Source: CAWGGS01 sp046704745
GTDB taxonomy: Bacteria; Desulfobacterota; Desulfobulbia; Desulfobulbales; Desulfocapsaceae
Length of the DNA stretch: 64,000 bases
Assembly (NCBI GenBank): GCA_046704745.1
Contig: JBJKRL010000085.1
Span: 119,377 to 183,376, forward strand
Direction: 5' to 3'
Shown: one piece after another, positions 8,834 to 17,623 of the stretch
Layout of the letters: the number at the start of each line of letters is the position of its first letter
How positions within the stretch are numbered: position 1 is the stretch's first letter
Translations under genes and position numbers: made by a program
The notes under the pieces: generated by a model
Told to the model about the DNA's origin: nothing
Databases searched by the model: none
What the model saw: only the letters and a program-made list of their open reading frames with translations

Positions 8834-9508
8834 TCAAAGAGGAAGATACTGTTTACCTGCAAAATGCGCAGGAAGAGCCGAGCAGAGGTCTTGCATGGAT
8901 TCGATTATCCAGGTCGGCGGTATCGGGAGTGTTGACGGATCGAAATGGCTCCAATTGACAAAGACCGTATCGACGCCGGCTGAAGCGCCGCTTGAAATAT
9001 CGAAATGGGCATCTCCTACAAACACCGTTTTGTCCCTGGCCGCCCCGAGAAGCGCCATAGCTTTAAGGGCAGGCTCCGGATCAGGCTTGTGTCTTTCGGT
9101 ATCCTCAGGCGTAACCAGTACATCAAAATACTTGGAGGTGTCCGTAGCCTGAAGCAACACCTCCAGACTGAAGCGCTTTCTTGAGGTGACGACTGCCAAC
9201 TTCCTGCCTGTTTTTTGCAAGGCGGCAAGTGTTGCATCAACTCCAGGAAAGAGTCTGACATTGCCTTTCATTTCTTGCATCTGATATTGGAGATAATCTT
9301 CGAGAATTATGTCGTAATCCAAGTCCGGACCCAAATGGGTGACGATCTGTGTGACCAGTGGACTGCCGATTCCGGCCATGATTTGAGCCCGAGGCAGGGA
9401 CTGCCCGCTATATTTTTCCAGGATATAGTCAAAGCACCGGCAAATCAGGTCCACAGTATCGAACAGGGTGCCATCGGCATCAAAAAGATAAGTGTCATAG
9501 AGTTTCAT
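8834..9508 (-). CDS. gph: HAD phosphatase, phosphoglycolate phosphatase-like
   Basis: 224 residues from the ATG at 9508 (MKLYDTYLFDADGTLFDTVD); sequence upstream to 9604 is open but unlike the family. Motif I DADGTLFDT, motif II VVTSRKR, Lys in RHKPDPEPAL and motif IV VFVGDAHFDISSGASAG are all present, with a helical cap of the Gph/PGP type. The expected reaction is dephosphorylation of 2-phosphoglycolate, but related HADs have other small phosphate esters as substrates. It lies 167 bases upstream of the other HAD gene on the same strand. Confidence 0.82.
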   Translation of the reverse strand: MKLYDTYLFDADGTLFDTVDLICRCFDYILEKYSGQSLPRAQIMAGIGSPLVTQIVTHLGPDLDYDIILEDYLQYQMQEMKGNVRLFPGVDATLAALQKTGRKLAVVTSRKRFSLEVLLQATDTSKYFDVLVTPEDTERHKPDPEPALKAMALLGAARDKTVFVGDAHFDISSGASAGVDTVFVNWSHFDPSTLPIPPTWIIESMQDLCSALPAHFAGKQYLPL

Positions 9509-9837
9509 GGTTTTTGTCGTATACCGAGTGCGGCATCGTTGGGGCCAAACCGGTGATTCGAGATCGTGACGACCACTACCCAAATCGCGGCTCGTTTCTC
9601 TCATTCTCCATTACCAATAGACACGATGAGCATAAATTTCTATAGATTTCTTTTTATCTGCTCCTTCGTCAAGAGAGGAAGGGGGGACAGATGCGGTATT
9701 GCTCATGTTGGGAGAATGAAATTGGCGCTTGGGAAAAGATTTTGCCTGACAAAGCTTGCCTTTAAGCGATGCCTTGGTGTAGTAATAAAGTGATACTTTA
9801 TAAACATGCATTTTCATATGATTGTTGGCACGGATTT

Positions 9838-10998
9838 ATGAGCTTAAAAAAAATCATATCAGGTGGGCAAACTGGAGCTGACATTGCAGGTATTGATGCT
9901 GCAATAGAAGACGGTATGCCCTATGGCGGATGGTTGCCAAAAGGACGAATGACGGAATATGGCCCTCTGGATTTACGATATACCAAGATGACGGAAATGT
10001 CGTTTGGGGGGTATGAGGAGATGACAGAGCAGAACGTCAAAGACGCGGATGGAACAGTCATCTTCACGCATGGAAAATATACCGGTGTCTCTGCTTTGAC
10101 CGGTAATTATGCCGTAAAACATAATAAACCCGTATTGCATTTGGACCTGGATGTTATCAGTGAGTTGGCGGCTGTTGAGGCATTAATAGATTGGGTTTAC
10201 AATAAAAATATAGAGATCCTTAATGTGGCGGGCTCGCGGGAAAGCAAGGATGAACATATCTATGACGATGTCCATTCGATAATAAAATCCATACTCAATA
10301 CACTGAGGACCGCTGAAGTTGTAGACACCCCCAAAGCATCACCTGCCATCGAACCACCTTTGCAAGAGCCTGTTGCAGCGTCGGAAAAGAAGACCCAAGA
10401 GGTTGTAGCTGAAACAATTGAGAACAATGGATCGGACACATCCGGCGTTGCCGGTTTGGCATCCCTGGTTAATAAAGGTTGGCCTGAAATCGGGTGGAAG
10501 AATTATATTTCTATTGCACTGGGGGTCCTCATTTTGATAATCGCCCTCATGATTATCCCCAGGGGACTTAAGAAATTCACCTCTCGCAATACAACGGTGA
10601 AATCGAATTCCTTATCGGAAAACCGAGAGCTTAAAAGACCTCAATTACCAATTGACGGCACAATGACCGGTGAAAAACCCCCAGGACTGCAGACGCCCTC
10701 GGCCTCACAGACAACTACAACCTCAACAGAGAAGGCTGCTGTTAGCACTCAGTTTTCAGACACAACAACCGATGTCTCGGATTCCGGAGCCGATCAGCCT
10801 GACAAAAACGAAAAGCAATCTCCCCAATCTTTATCCGATGCTTCCGGTACAGCTGGAAAAGAGAACACACACCAAATTGCTTTGAAAAAGGAGCCTGCTA
10901 AAAAACAGGATCGTTGTGGATCCTTGTATAGAAAAATGGCGCTTGGGAAAGTGCTCAAGAAGTCGGAGGCAAAATTTCTTGCCAATAATTGCAAGTAG
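9838..10998 (+). CDS. SLOG-type (MoCo-carrier-like) domain fused to a membrane helix
   Basis: 386 residues from the ATG at 9838; the frame is open to 9769 without coding character. Residues 1-155 match the putative molybdenum carrier/YpsA-like SLOG family: KIISGGQTGADIAGIDAAIE, GGWLPKGRMTEYGPLDLRY, EQNVKDADGTVIF and KPVLHLDLD. A Pro/Thr/Ser-rich linker follows, one membrane helix (about 223-241, YISIALGVLILIIALMIIP) and a low-complexity tail of about 110 residues. The last 27 residues lie between two cysteines (DRCGSLYRKMALGK ... LANNC). SLOG domains bind nucleotide-like ligands. No molybdenum cofactor gene is near, so a carrier role is unlikely. The next gene, 31 bases on, is an OmpA-type lipoprotein. 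Confidence 0.75.
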   Translation: MSLKKIISGGQTGADIAGIDAAIEDGMPYGGWLPKGRMTEYGPLDLRYTKMTEMSFGGYEEMTEQNVKDADGTVIFTHGKYTGVSALTGNYAVKHNKPVLHLDLDVISELAAVEALIDWVYNKNIEILNVAGSRESKDEHIYDDVHSIIKSILNTLRTAEVVDTPKASPAIEPPLQEPVAASEKKTQEVVAETIENNGSDTSGVAGLASLVNKGWPEIGWKNYISIALGVLILIIALMIIPRGLKKFTSRNTTVKSNSLSENRELKRPQLPIDGTMTGEKPPGLQTPSASQTTTTSTEKAAVSTQFSDTTTDVSDSGADQPDKNEKQSPQSLSDASGTAGKENTHQIALKKEPAKKQDRCGSLYRKMALGKVLKKSEAKFLANNCK

Positions 10999-11029
10999 TC
11001 TTTATAGAGCATGTTGCTGGAGTCTTTCT

Positions 11030-12244
11030 ATGGTAGACAAATTATTCATTGATAGATTAAGATTCATCCTGCTGCTTTCTGTTGCTGCACTCTTTTTTAG
11101 TGCCTGTGTTTCCCCCCAATTGTCGGAACCCCAAAAGAATCGAAAACTGGGGCTGGAGGAAGCCGTCAGTCTTCTGGGACGCAATCTAAAGAATCAGCTT
11201 GAGGAGGCGCTCCAGAAAGAGAAAGGTGCAACGCAACCAAGGCAATCAATTGTTATTGATCCAATTCTTTCCATTGAAAGTGGTGAGCAGTTTAAAGCAA
11301 ACCAACAGATTGCATCGATCCTGACGCGTGAATTAAGCTCAGCCTTCAGAATAGATGAAATCTCTCCCCGAAATCTTGGCAAGGCCGGGTATGTACTTAA
11401 CGGTGCCCTGTCGCAGAGCGCTAATTTATCAAAGGCCTCCCAGACATATTGTCAGCTTGTCATGGCGATTGTCGAGCTGTCAACCGGAATAGTGAAAGCT
11501 AAAAGCCAGATCGACATTGCTGGCTTTCCATCCGAACCGCTTCCCTTTTATGAGGACAGCCCTCTCTTTCTGCGGGATAAAAGCGTCCGCCTGGCCACAC
11601 TGATTTTCAGCTGGTCAATAGGGCAGGCAGCCAGTCCCGAGTATATGCGATTTCTTCCGGAAAAGGCGAATATCCAGAGAGGAATTATCTCATATGATAG
11701 GGGGCATTTCGCCGATGCCGAAAGTTCGTTTGCAAAAACCGTTGAACACTTGGAGGGGAGGACGCTTTCTTCCTATACTGGTTTGTATCTCTCCTCGCAA
11801 AAACGCCATTGGTACAGGACCGCTTACAAATCCTTCACCGATCTGCTGACAATAGCCATCGAGGAGAATCATCGCCTGGACCTGAACCTACAGTTCAGAG
11901 CCAACTCGCCAGCCTTTATCCCCAGCCCTGAAATGGCCAAAAACTACGCTTGGTTGTTAAGGAATATCGCCAGGTACATGCAGAGGAACAGGTACTGTCT
12001 GAGTATTTCCGGTCATAGCAGCCGGTCGACACACAAACTGCAGGACGAACAGCTATCGTTGTCCAGGGCCAAAACCGTACAGGGTGTCATGGCGGTAACG
12101 TATCCAGGAATCATCCAAAAAAGCCACGTGGATGGCAAAGGATTTCAGGAGAACATAGTGGGAAATGGGGCTAATGACGCCAGTGATGCCGTGGACCGCA
12201 GGATCGAGTTGTCTGTCATTGACTGCAGGGAATTACAAAAATAA
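11030..12244 (+). CDS. OmpA-like peptidoglycan-binding lipoprotein with TPR-like middle
   Basis: 404 residues starting at the ATG at 11030 (TGGAG upstream). The signal peptide ends in lipobox FFSAC (Cys 26). An N-terminal domain (about 40-180) recalls FlgO/CsgG-like folds (SIVIDPILSIESGEQFKANQ, ILTRELSSAFRIDEISP). A helical TPR-like stretch lies near 220-280 (RGHFADAESSFAKTVEHLEG). The C-terminal domain (about 290-400) is OmpA-like: LCLSISGHSS-type core (YCLSISGHSSRS), LSLSRAKTVQGVM, and VDRRIEL at the end. It should sit in the outer membrane and hold peptidoglycan. Its position just after the SLOG-membrane gene suggests a shared envelope function; that is inference. Confidence 0.78.
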   Translation: MVDKLFIDRLRFILLLSVAALFFSACVSPQLSEPQKNRKLGLEEAVSLLGRNLKNQLEEALQKEKGATQPRQSIVIDPILSIESGEQFKANQQIASILTRELSSAFRIDEISPRNLGKAGYVLNGALSQSANLSKASQTYCQLVMAIVELSTGIVKAKSQIDIAGFPSEPLPFYEDSPLFLRDKSVRLATLIFSWSIGQAASPEYMRFLPEKANIQRGIISYDRGHFADAESSFAKTVEHLEGRTLSSYTGLYLSSQKRHWYRTAYKSFTDLLTIAIEENHRLDLNLQFRANSPAFIPSPEMAKNYAWLLRNIARYMQRNRYCLSISGHSSRSTHKLQDEQLSLSRAKTVQGVMAVTYPGIIQKSHVDGKGFQENIVGNGANDASDAVDRRIELSVIDCRELQK

Positions 12245-12506
12245 GATGCGAAGCTGTGAGGTCTTGTCGTGTTGATCCGGCCCTCAGCTGCACTCACAGC
12301 AAATGCCCCAGCATGCTTTTACTGCTCGGAGCCTGAAGCACTGGTTGTGGCTTGGTGGGTTCCGGAGAACGTATTCGTCCGGGTGGGTATTTGCCAGTCT
12401 CTGGGTGATTGAGTGCCTTTTGAGTACATCGGTGAAGAGGTATAGACCGGGTGGCTGCCGGCTGTGGTATATGCCGAAGGTGCCGCGAAAGTGACAGCCG
12501 GGCATC

Positions 12507-13121
12507 TTACCGTTCGGTACTCTGGTGTGCATCCGTCAGGTATAGACTGCTGTAACTGATAGTGTTGTTTTTGGATAAGGCGCTCGCCTCGGAAAAAGTG
12601 GTCGCACCCAGAAGCAGCGGTCGGTTATGGATAGGCTGCCAGGCAAAACCATCGTTCTGCTTGCCCCATCCCGTATCATTATGTTGTTTGATCAGGGAGC
12701 AGTATGCATCCTTGTGGATGACGGGGTCGGCGCTGCATTTAAAGGTTGCCTCCTCCGGATTGATGGTAATTTGCGCCGTTCCGGTCCAACCATCTCCTGC
12801 ATTCATTGTGATCTTGGCGGCAGACAAAAAATGCAGGTTCTCGGTATACATATGGGTGCGGTTGTCCCAGCGTGCCGTGGCGGCAAGCGGTGGACGATCG
12901 TTGATGTACGGACCTGTTGTTAACACCGACAAAAGGCTGCAGCTGCCCTCGAACACATAGCTGTGAACGTTACCGTCCGGCACGCCAGAGGCTTGGGTGA
13001 GTTTCAGGCCGCTGCCGCATGCGACATCGAGATATTGTAATTTTGCCCAGGCCGGCACGGTCTGCAGCAGCATTCCCAGCATGAGCAAAACGGCAGAGGC
13101 AACAGGAATCGTTTTTTTCAT
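12507..13121 (-). CDS. Secreted protein of unknown function
   Basis: 204 residues, with AGGAG 7 bases before the ATG. A clear signal peptide (MKKTIPVASAVLLMLG ... VPAWA) gives a mature protein of about 178 residues, rich in beta-strand-like segments (THMYTENLHFLSAAKITMNA, WTGTAQITINPEEATFKC) with cysteines near residues 35, 61, 130 and 141 that could form two disulfides. I do not recognise a family. It is monocistronic and flanked by non-coding DNA on both sides. Real by signal peptide, ribosome site and composition; no function can be proposed. Confidence 0.7.
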   Translation of the reverse strand: MKKTIPVASAVLLMLGMLLQTVPAWAKLQYLDVACGSGLKLTQASGVPDGNVHSYVFEGSCSLLSVLTTGPYINDRPPLAATARWDNRTHMYTENLHFLSAAKITMNAGDGWTGTAQITINPEEATFKCSADPVIHKDAYCSLIKQHNDTGWGKQNDGFAWQPIHNRPLLLGATTFSEASALSKNNTISYSSLYLTDAHQSTER

Positions 13122-13810
13122 TTGTGTCTCCTGAACAATCTTTTCCAGTACTAAATCAGGTAAACCCGTTCTGTCGGCGGAGTTGGTTTTTCGGCATCGT
13201 TATACAGGCCGAGCGGTGGATGTTCCTCTACGAGTTGTCCATTCGTATGATGAAACCGGTTGTTGTTTTATTCGATTTGACCGGCGCATCCATCCATCAG
13301 ACGTTGATAAGAAGTCGCTCTTAAACGCTATCAGGGAAGAGAATTTCCAAGGTCAAACTCGTTGTCAACACACGTAAAGTTTAGCCATTTTAGGGATGGT
13401 GTGCAACATCTTATACAGTTTCATCTGTGATGACTTCGGTTGTTCGCCTCTGTAATGTGACGAATGCCCCTGTATGTTCCATTGGTCGAAGTTAGAAGGT
13501 AATGGCGTCTTGTGGTGCATTCACAACCTGTTGTCAATGTCGGAACAATGAAAAAGAGAAGATACCGAAAGAAATGCTTCTTTTTTTTTGCCGGGGAAAT
13601 GAAGTCCTAATCAATAGAATATGTCCTTCATTTCTCATACTTGATTGAAGGCAAAGAAAGATTTGCCTTCAATCAAGGTACGTTCAGAACAGAGTGGTTA
13701 ATTCGTTGCCAGTAAGAAGTTGCAGTGTTTAGAAGGAACGGGGTGGTGTAAACGCAATCCAGCCCCATGTCCTTCACGTTGTGGGTATATGGTTTCAGTG
13801 AAGTATTTTT
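13122..13810. other. Long non-coding stretch with one strong hairpin
   Basis: About 690 bases without a convincing gene. Short overlapping frames at 13124-13377 show no family features. The one clear structure is the perfect 16-bp inverted repeat at 13640-13677. Confidence 0.5.
13640..13677. repeat. Perfect 16-bp inverted repeat with 6-base loop
   Basis: Left arm CTTGATTGAAGGCAAA (13640-13655), loop GAAAGA, right arm its exact reverse complement (13662-13677). No T-tract follows on either strand, so it is not a standard terminator for the sulfotransferase gene ending 134 bases away, although it could still stabilise or process that transcript. Confidence 0.7.
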
Positions 13811-14719
13811 TTATATTATTTTTCCTGTTGCAAGCCACACTGCACATTGGCTGCCGAGTTCTTCTTCTGCGCGACGCTCATATTTCAAAATCTCTTCTTG
13901 GCTGAGGACATTGCGCCAGCGACCATTTATTCCTTTATGAATGAAGGTCTGAGCACCACCGTCCCAAAAGGCACCGCCAAGGGGCACGCTTTTGGTGGCA
14001 TTCGCCTTCATATAGTCGAAACTGCAATGACGTACTATCAAATCCCATTTTTTCTCATCGATTGGGGTTTCGATGAATTCGGCTATCCTACGAATTTCTG
14101 CGGCCAGATTACTTTTCAGGTTAGCGAAATGTAAGTGGTAAACATTTGGTAAATTCCTAATTGCCCACCAGGACCTGACATTATCCCAGAACGACCAGAA
14201 AGGGTATCCGTCTTTATCAAGCCAGTCATTGAAATACTGGGTTATAGACGACGGCGGGGGGCCAATCGGCGGTCCTATTCTTCCAGGCGTCTCATTCAAC
14301 GCTTCGTACCAGCTTGCATTTGCTGTAAAGTGATGGTTGTACAAACTCCATAAAATGTCTCGACCGTCGCGTCCAACATAAATGTATTTTACATTTTCGG
14401 AAAAGACCAATGCGTCGACGGGGAGATGCGTTTTTAAAAATCTTCGATGAGTCTGAGCCTCTACGATAGGAAGTTTTTCTTCCTTTGGCGGAACACGCAG
14501 GTCAAGCCATGGGGACATTTCCGCCACCTCAAGACCCTCTTCGCCGTTAAATAAGAGCTGGGCAATAATTTGCTGTACCCAGGTTGTCCCTGATTTACCA
14601 TAAGTTGAAATAACAATATCATCATCTCTGAAATTAAAATCATTCCAGATAGTGGAATCAAAATGATGATTGTTAATCTCTCGGGTTTTAATCGGAATGG
14701 AAAAATTCATCATATTCAT
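13811..14719 (-). CDS. Sulfotransferase (Sulfotransfer_1 family)
   Basis: 302 residues; GAGGT upstream supports the ATG at 14719. The 5'-phosphosulfate-binding loop STYGKSGTTWVQ (about 38-49), the 3'-phosphate site KYIYVGRDGRDILWSLYNH (about 111-129) and the C-terminal nucleotide-binding segment FIHKGINGRWRNVLS (about 265-279) are all present, so it should use PAPS. Such cytosolic-type sulfotransferases act on alcohols, phenols or carbohydrates. No sugar or natural-product genes adjoin it, so the acceptor is unknown. It stands alone between long non-coding regions, compatible with acquisition as a single gene. Confidence 0.9.
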   Translation of the reverse strand: MNMMNFSIPIKTREINNHHFDSTIWNDFNFRDDDIVISTYGKSGTTWVQQIIAQLLFNGEEGLEVAEMSPWLDLRVPPKEEKLPIVEAQTHRRFLKTHLPVDALVFSENVKYIYVGRDGRDILWSLYNHHFTANASWYEALNETPGRIGPPIGPPPSSITQYFNDWLDKDGYPFWSFWDNVRSWWAIRNLPNVYHLHFANLKSNLAAEIRRIAEFIETPIDEKKWDLIVRHCSFDYMKANATKSVPLGGAFWDGGAQTFIHKGINGRWRNVLSQEEILKYERRAEEELGSQCAVWLATGKII

Positions 14720-15230
14720 GATGTTACCTCATTTTGAAGTATCATATATTATACTGGAAAGTTGCTCGAATGTATTTCCTGAATCAGTATCTCTACAGGT
14801 ACTATTATCATTTACAAATACAAAAATTAGGGTATCTGGATAAAGTCAGGTAAACCTAAACATTATGTACTGATGGCCCATTGTAAATGACCATTTAAGC
14901 TTACTCAGTTGCGATTTTACGTAAAGACGTCCTTCTGATCTGAAGGAGAAAAAGAGTGCCGCTTTCGTCCCCGGCTATATTCGTAAATTCAGTGCGTATC
15001 AGACATCAGAACGAGTGTAACAACTTTGTCTTTTACATAGTTCCCATTTTTTCCGAATGAAGCGAAACAAGAGGCACCTGTCTCATTACACCATATATTG
15101 AGCTCAATGGCGCCGGTTGAATCAGAAAAATCAATCCCCAATTATTGAGATAAGGGGTCTTGGGAAAGTAGAGGGTGTCGTCATAAATAAAAAGACCAAG
15201 AAGACTGGCAAAACAGGTGGTTGGAGAGTT
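14720..15230. other. Intergenic region, nothing recognised
   Basis: About 510 bases between the sulfotransferase start and the cytochrome terminator. No frame with coding character and no clear RNA structure seen. It must contain the sulfotransferase promoter. Confidence 0.5.
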
Positions 15231-15270
15231 AAAAAACCCTGGAGATGCCGTATCAGGTAGCCCCAGGGTT
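15231..15270 (-). terminator. Rho-independent terminator of the cytochrome pair
   Basis: Read on the minus strand, arms AACCCTGG and CCAGGGTT pair around a 17-20 base loop and are followed directly by a run of T. It starts 10 bases after the haoA-like stop codon. Confidence 0.75.
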
Positions 15271-15280
15271 CTGAAGGAGA

Positions 15281-16594
15281 TCAGTCCTCGATTTTTCCTG
15301 TCTTAAGACGTTTGGTATATATCGCCTTGAGCTTGAAAAGATCCTGTTGAAGTTCGAAAACCCCATGCCAATGGGCATAATCAGGACCGGCCATGGCGGC
15401 TCCCTGGCGCATTCTTCTGCCTTCGTGATGCCAGAGATGGTAGAGGATTCTCTGAAATTCGTCATCCCAAAGGATGGGTTTCAAGAGGTGTTTGGCTGCC
15501 AGTTCGTTTTTCATGGCAAGGGCCGGCTTCCAATACCCTTCATTGTAAAGCTCGATATGGGTATCGGCCTGGGCGAAGAAATTTTTGGTATGGAGCGGGC
15601 TGTGGCAGTTGCTGCAAACGGCCTCCATCTTCTTCCTGCCTTCCTCTCCGTTGCCGTCCAACGGACTTAGCGGATCGGAACTATTGCGTATTTTCGATTC
15701 AGGAGCCCAGAGATTCCACTTGAGTCTTTCGGAAACATTATGTGTGGGTTGGAGATTGCCGATTCCGCTCATATGACAGACGGCGCAGGTCGGCGCCCGA
15801 TAGTCGCCCGGTTCCCATGCTCCCGGGGCACTGTTGAAGTTCCAGGTACCGCCTTCGGCATTATAAATCTGACCGTGTTTGCTGTTGTTGTAGATCTCGA
15901 TATCGGGATGATCCGGACCCAGATGACAGGAGGCGCAAGCGACTGGTTTTCTCGCTTCAGCGATGCTGAATTTATGCCGGGTGTGGCAAACAATGCAATT
16001 GCCTACTGATCCATCCGGCCAGATGGTGCCGATACCGGAGGAAGGCCAGCTTTCCTTTACCGGTTCCTTGTTTGCATCGAGTTCGATTTTTGAGCCATGG
16101 CACTGCATGCACCCGGTCATCTCTGCGGAATGTTTAAATTTATCAATTCCTTGGCCTTCAAATTTTTCGATGAGGGCAGTCATAGGTTTGAAGTTTCTGC
16201 CATCGGGACCGGTGTATTGGAAGCGGGCGCGGTAATGACCGCTTTTATCAAATTGTTCAACTTCCTCTGCGTGACAACGGCCGCAGACCTTTGGCGTAAC
16301 CAATACGGTTACATAGGTATCGGTGCCTTTGACGCCGGGACAGTTTTGGGCGGCCATGGGTGAATCCTTTTCCACCTTGTGGCAGTCGATGCAGGAGACG
16401 CCTACATGACCATGGCGGCTTTCTCTCCAGTCGTTTACGATGCCGGGTTGATGGCTCGCATGACATTCCACGCATTTCGCCGCTTCGGCAGTCATACCGC
16501 AGTTGACCTTTAGAGTCTTAACCGCGCTATCCAGGGCAAATGCCGAGGTGGCCAGCCCAACAACAAGCGCTACTGCTAAGAAAAACCGTATCAT
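15281..16594 (-). CDS. haoA: Octaheme cytochrome c, hydroxylamine oxidoreductase-like
   Basis: 437 residues from the ATG at 16594, preceded by GGGAGGGAAA. Signal peptide (about 1-20, ending SAFA) and eight CxxCH motifs: CVECH, CIDCH, CGRCH, CMQCH, CIVCH, CASCH, CAVCH, CSNCH. The C-terminal HHEGRRMRQGAAMAGPDYAHWHG segment (in two parts) is typical of the HAO family. With the tetraheme partner next door this matches the HaoCA arrangement of Campylobacterota and sulfate reducers, thought to work reductively on nitrite or related N-oxides rather than oxidising hydroxylamine. Periplasmic. Whether the catalytic heme is tyrosine-crosslinked needs an alignment. Confidence 0.88.
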   Translation of the reverse strand: MIRFFLAVALVVGLATSAFALDSAVKTLKVNCGMTAEAAKCVECHASHQPGIVNDWRESRHGHVGVSCIDCHKVEKDSPMAAQNCPGVKGTDTYVTVLVTPKVCGRCHAEEVEQFDKSGHYRARFQYTGPDGRNFKPMTALIEKFEGQGIDKFKHSAEMTGCMQCHGSKIELDANKEPVKESWPSSGIGTIWPDGSVGNCIVCHTRHKFSIAEARKPVACASCHLGPDHPDIEIYNNSKHGQIYNAEGGTWNFNSAPGAWEPGDYRAPTCAVCHMSGIGNLQPTHNVSERLKWNLWAPESKIRNSSDPLSPLDGNGEEGRKKMEAVCSNCHSPLHTKNFFAQADTHIELYNEGYWKPALAMKNELAAKHLLKPILWDDEFQRILYHLWHHEGRRMRQGAAMAGPDYAHWHGVFELQQDLFKLKAIYTKRLKTGKIED

Positions 16595-16678
16595 TTTCCC
16601 TCCCATAAACAATGTTGACGGTTGTAACAACAAATGACTTTCTCCAGAACAAATCCGGGGAAAGTGTAAATGCCAGTT

Positions 16679-17182
16679 TTATTTGGCTATAGCTTCCCTA
16701 ATATTTTTATGGCCCACATTCTCATGGCATTTCACACAGGAGGTAACCTTACCCATCAGGAATTCCTTGTGAGCCAGAAAGGCCTTGGGGATCTTATACC
16801 GCATGGATTTGAGATCGTGACATTGGAGACACCCAGAAGAATACGTGAATTCCTCTTTGTGTCTCAAATTACCAACCCAGTCGAAAGAATTTGCCCAGAA
16901 GATTTCACCAAGCACATCCTTAGTTCCGGTGTACGCCTTGGCCGCCACATAGTGAAAGGTGTTGTCGTGGGGAAGATGGCAATCAACACATTTAGCGGCG
17001 AATCCCAGAGAGTTGTTGCCCCCGTGGATATCCTCGGTGTAGGCCTTTGATACACCCTTCATGCTGTGGCAGGAAGAACAGAATGATTTGCCGGATGTCC
17101 GTTCGATCATCTCAGCTGCGACCAGGGAGAGGACGCAACCGACCAGAATTCCACAGATAAGGATAAAAAATATTTTTTTCAT
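16679..17182 (-). CDS. haoC: NapC/NrfH-family tetraheme quinol dehydrogenase
   Basis: 167 residues; AGGGAGATCT precedes the ATG. One N-terminal membrane anchor (FFILICGILVGCVLSLVAA) and four heme sites: CSSCH (about 35), CVDCH, CLQCH, CVKCH. NrfH/NapC proteins carry electrons from menaquinol to periplasmic cytochromes, and here the obvious acceptor is the octaheme protein encoded 84 bases downstream. The first motif, CSSCHSM, retains the Met used as heme ligand in NrfH. A promoter-like sequence lies 65 bases upstream. Confidence 0.88.
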   Translation of the reverse strand: MKKIFFILICGILVGCVLSLVAAEMIERTSGKSFCSSCHSMKGVSKAYTEDIHGGNNSLGFAAKCVDCHLPHDNTFHYVAAKAYTGTKDVLGEIFWANSFDWVGNLRHKEEFTYSSGCLQCHDLKSMRYKIPKAFLAHKEFLMGKVTSCVKCHENVGHKNIREAIAK

Positions 17183-17623
17183 AGATCTCCCTGATGCTTG
17201 GTGTCTGGAAGCATAGCTTGACTACTGAACTGAAACAAAGGGTTTTCTTGTACCGTTTCAACGGACAAATGTCAAGTTATGTTAATAAAAATAGTGACAT
17301 ATAAAGGGCATCAATTTAACGAAAGTGTCCCCTGTCGGCTGAATCGTAGGCTAACCAACCCGATTGCCAGAGGCAGTATTTGCAGGTGTGTTTTGATCCA
17401 GTTCAAGCCGGACCATGGACATCAACTGCGACGACCTGAGGTCAGCCTACCCGGAAAATTAAGTACGATCCAACAGTCCTATCGATGGCGGAGCCCCATT
17501 ACCAATGTTTCGCGCCCGGTGCCAGCAGGGAGTCATTCCATAATCTCCCGGGAAATAGAGGAGGATTATTGGGTTGTGGTAATCGAAAAAGCCGCATAGA
17601 AACAAAAAAGGGCACCTTGAACC
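17183..17623. other. Intergenic region between haoC and cooS
   Basis: 441 bases. They contain the haoC promoter candidate (17247-17275). A 106-codon plus-strand frame at 17279-17599 has unusual composition and no family features, and I do not accept it as a gene. No strong terminator for cooS was found. Confidence 0.45.
17247..17275 (-). promoter_or_regulatory. Sigma-70-type promoter for haoCA
   Basis: On the minus strand a consensus -35 TTGACA (17275-17270), exactly 17 bases, and -10 TACAAG (17252-17247), 65 bases before the haoC ATG. The spacer contains CCGTTgaAACGG, a short inverted repeat that could be an operator. Confidence 0.5.

Noticed and set aside
9838..10998. Call as molybdenum cofactor carrier protein
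   Set aside because: The domain family name suggests it, but there are no Moco genes nearby and the chain is membrane-tethered; only the fold can be supported.
13124..13377. Two overlapping short frames considered as a transposase remnant
   Set aside because: No DDE-type or helix-turn-helix motif could be aligned; too short and low in coding character.
17279..17599. 106-codon plus-strand frame between haoC and cooS
   Set aside because: No ribosome site, odd composition, no family features; it also covers the haoC promoter candidate.
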